Assembly (NCBI RefSeq): GCF_008704655.1
Contig: NZ_CP023688.1
Span: 3,286,001 to 3,350,000 of the forward strand
Direction: 5' to 3'
DNA from: Streptomyces rimosus
GTDB lineage: Bacteria > Actinomycetota > Actinomycetes > Streptomycetales > Streptomycetaceae
DNA length: 64,000 nucleotides
A program made the translations under genes and the position numbers. The notes under the pieces were generated by a model, which searched no databases, was not told the DNA's origin, and saw nothing but the letters and a program-made list of their open reading frames with translations. Positions 63,151 to 64,000 of this stretch are shown piece after piece (positions within the stretch are counted from its first letter, which is position 1; every line of letters begins with the position of its first letter).

Positions 63151-63182
63151 GTTCCGGCCGCCGTCCGGGCGGTGGCCGGAAC
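63151..63182. terminator. First hairpin after mrp
   Basis: GTTCCGGCC and its complement form a 9-bp stem with further inner pairing (CCG/CGG), starting 4 bases past the stop codon. Confidence 0.6.
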
Positions 63183-63188
63183 GTGCGG

Positions 63189-63219
63189 AGGGGCGGGCCC
63201 GATGGGCTCGCCCCTTCTT
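63189..63219 (+). terminator. Second hairpin after mrp, with T-run
   Basis: A 12-bp stem with one G-T pair (AGGGGCGGGCCC and partner) and 3-base loop, followed by TTCTT. A good intrinsic terminator. Confidence 0.8.
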
Positions 63220-63292
63220 GGTGTGCCGTCCGGCCCGCTCAGAGCGTCCGGCATGCCGTCCGGCTCGTACGGGATGGCCTGCGGCCCGTCCG

Positions 63293-63985
63293 TCAGTCCG
63301 CGGTCACGCCCTCCGCGGGCACGTCGTCCGCCCGCGCGTCCTCCCTGGCCGCGCCGCGCCTCCCGTGCTCGTACACGCTCAGGTCCTTGACCACGGCGAA
63401 GCCCAGCCCGTACGCGCTCATCCCGCGCCCGTACGCTCCGATGTGCACGCCCCCGGGGCCCTCACCGGCCGAGCCGGCCAGCACCCAGCCGTACTCCGAC
63501 TCGCGGTAGCGGAACGGCGTCGGTACGCCGTCCACCGGCAGCGTCAGCGCGCTCCAGCCCTCGCCGGCGAGGTCGTCGGCCAGCTCCCAGGCGAGCATCG
63601 TCTGCTGGTCGAGCCAGTCCTGGCGCAGCGAGCGGTCCATCTGCGTCGGCCACGTACGGGAGAGCAGGCCCGACCCGGCGAGCCAGGCCGCCGTGGAGAC
63701 GGAGGTGGCCTCCAGGACTCCCGTGCCGTCGGCACTGCGCCGCACCGGCCGGCTGGCGACGGTCACCACGACCGCGAAGCGCTCCGCGTCCGGCGCGGTC
63801 TCCACCTTTATGGTGGGCTCCTGGCCGTGGCCGGTGGCGCCGTGCTCGACCGTGCCGTCCGCCGCCGCGCCGACCTGCATCAGCCAGCGGGGGCCGGTGA
63901 ACGCCTCGTCGAGTCCGTACCACGGGAAAGCGGCCATCAGATAGCCGTCCACCTTGCGCGCGGCGTCGGCGGTGACCGCCTGCAC
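63293..63985 (-). CDS. Conserved hypothetical protein, possibly truncated by the window edge
   Basis: At least 230 residues of a globular protein with no membrane segment. Recognisable blocks are MAAFPWYGLDEAFTGPRWLM near the start, YGWVLAGSAGEGPGGVHIGA in the last third and an Asp/Glu-rich end. I do not recognise an enzyme family. The GTG used here is only 15 bases from the window edge and its GGA is too close, and the frame stays open to the edge, so the true start may lie outside. Confidence 0.7.
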   Translation of the reverse strand: MQAVTADAARKVDGYLMAAFPWYGLDEAFTGPRWLMQVGAAADGTVEHGATGHGQEPTIKVETAPDAERFAVVVTVASRPVRRSADGTGVLEATSVSTAAWLAGSGLLSRTWPTQMDRSLRQDWLDQQTMLAWELADDLAGEGWSALTLPVDGVPTPFRYRESEYGWVLAGSAGEGPGGVHIGAYGRGMSAYGLGFAVVKDLSVYEHGRRGAAREDARADDVPAEGVTAD

Positions 63986-64000
63986 TCCTGCCCGACCCGT

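Noticed and set aside
1..64000. tRNA, rRNA, prophage, integrase or insertion sequence
   Set aside because: None was recognised on either strand; no transposase or integrase motif occurs in any plausible gene.

Overview
The window is chromosomal DNA from a high-GC actinomycete, almost certainly a Streptomyces. Evidence: strong third-position G/C bias, GTG/TTG starts, GGAGG-type ribosome sites mixed with apparently leaderless genes, a WhiB-family gene, many Streptomyces-type conserved hypotheticals, and frequent CGTACG words. It carries about 60 genes. I saw no rRNA, tRNA, phage, insertion sequence or CRISPR array.

Layout. 1-4.2 kb: the end of a NUDIX gene, three tandem AIM24-domain genes (one fused to TerD) and a YgjP-type metallopeptidase. 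4.3-6.9 kb: an orphan ThiF-like protein with a possible RiPP-recognition-like N-terminus, and an ABC1/AarF kinase. 7-11.3 kb: small proteins, wblC/whiB7 with a readable attenuator leader, uvrD2 and mycoredoxin. 11.4-12.8 kb: an XRE regulator with a small Cys/His protein. 12.9-27 kb: NudC, an M20 dipeptidase, the AdnB/AdnA helicase-nucleases, an alkyltransferase-like protein and a large MprF-like membrane protein. 27-33.7 kb: MoeZ, then a tightly overlapping set (Spherulin-4 hydrolase, SDR epimerase, two tiny ORFs, membrane protein, PelF-like glycosyltransferase) that looks like a Pel/galactosaminogalactan-type exopolysaccharide locus. 33.9-39.7 kb: an oligopeptide ABC importer. 39.9-49.3 kb: DUF3152, an alpha/beta hydrolase, TetR, DUF3107, a tandem-repeat field, a ferritin-like protein and an RhlE-type helicase with a long basic repeat tail. 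49.3-56.6 kb: hydrolase, NYN, MarC, PHP, MFS and SUFU genes. 57-63.2 kb: a magnesium-themed block (CorA, a membrane-less MgtE-like protein, DUF1003) ending in Mrp.

From memory, the backbone order (ABC1, whiB7, uvrD2, mycoredoxin, nudC, adnB, adnA, alkyltransferase-like, moeZ, DUF3152, TetR, DUF3107, ferritin-like, RhlE) follows a conserved actinobacterial arrangement also found in Mycobacterium tuberculosis near Rv3197-Rv3211. The polysaccharide locus, the ABC importer and the XRE pair would then be insertions into it.

Three points deserve most attention. First, the 520-base leader of corA holds a 23-codon ORF starting Met-Asp-Pro behind a perfect ribosome site, plus mutually exclusive RNA stems; this resembles the MgtL magnesium sensor of enterobacteria. 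Second, the Pel/GAG-like locus is joined by a chain of four-base start/stop overlaps that includes two unannotated small ORFs. Third, the wblC leader can be read almost to the base as a ribosome-mediated attenuator.
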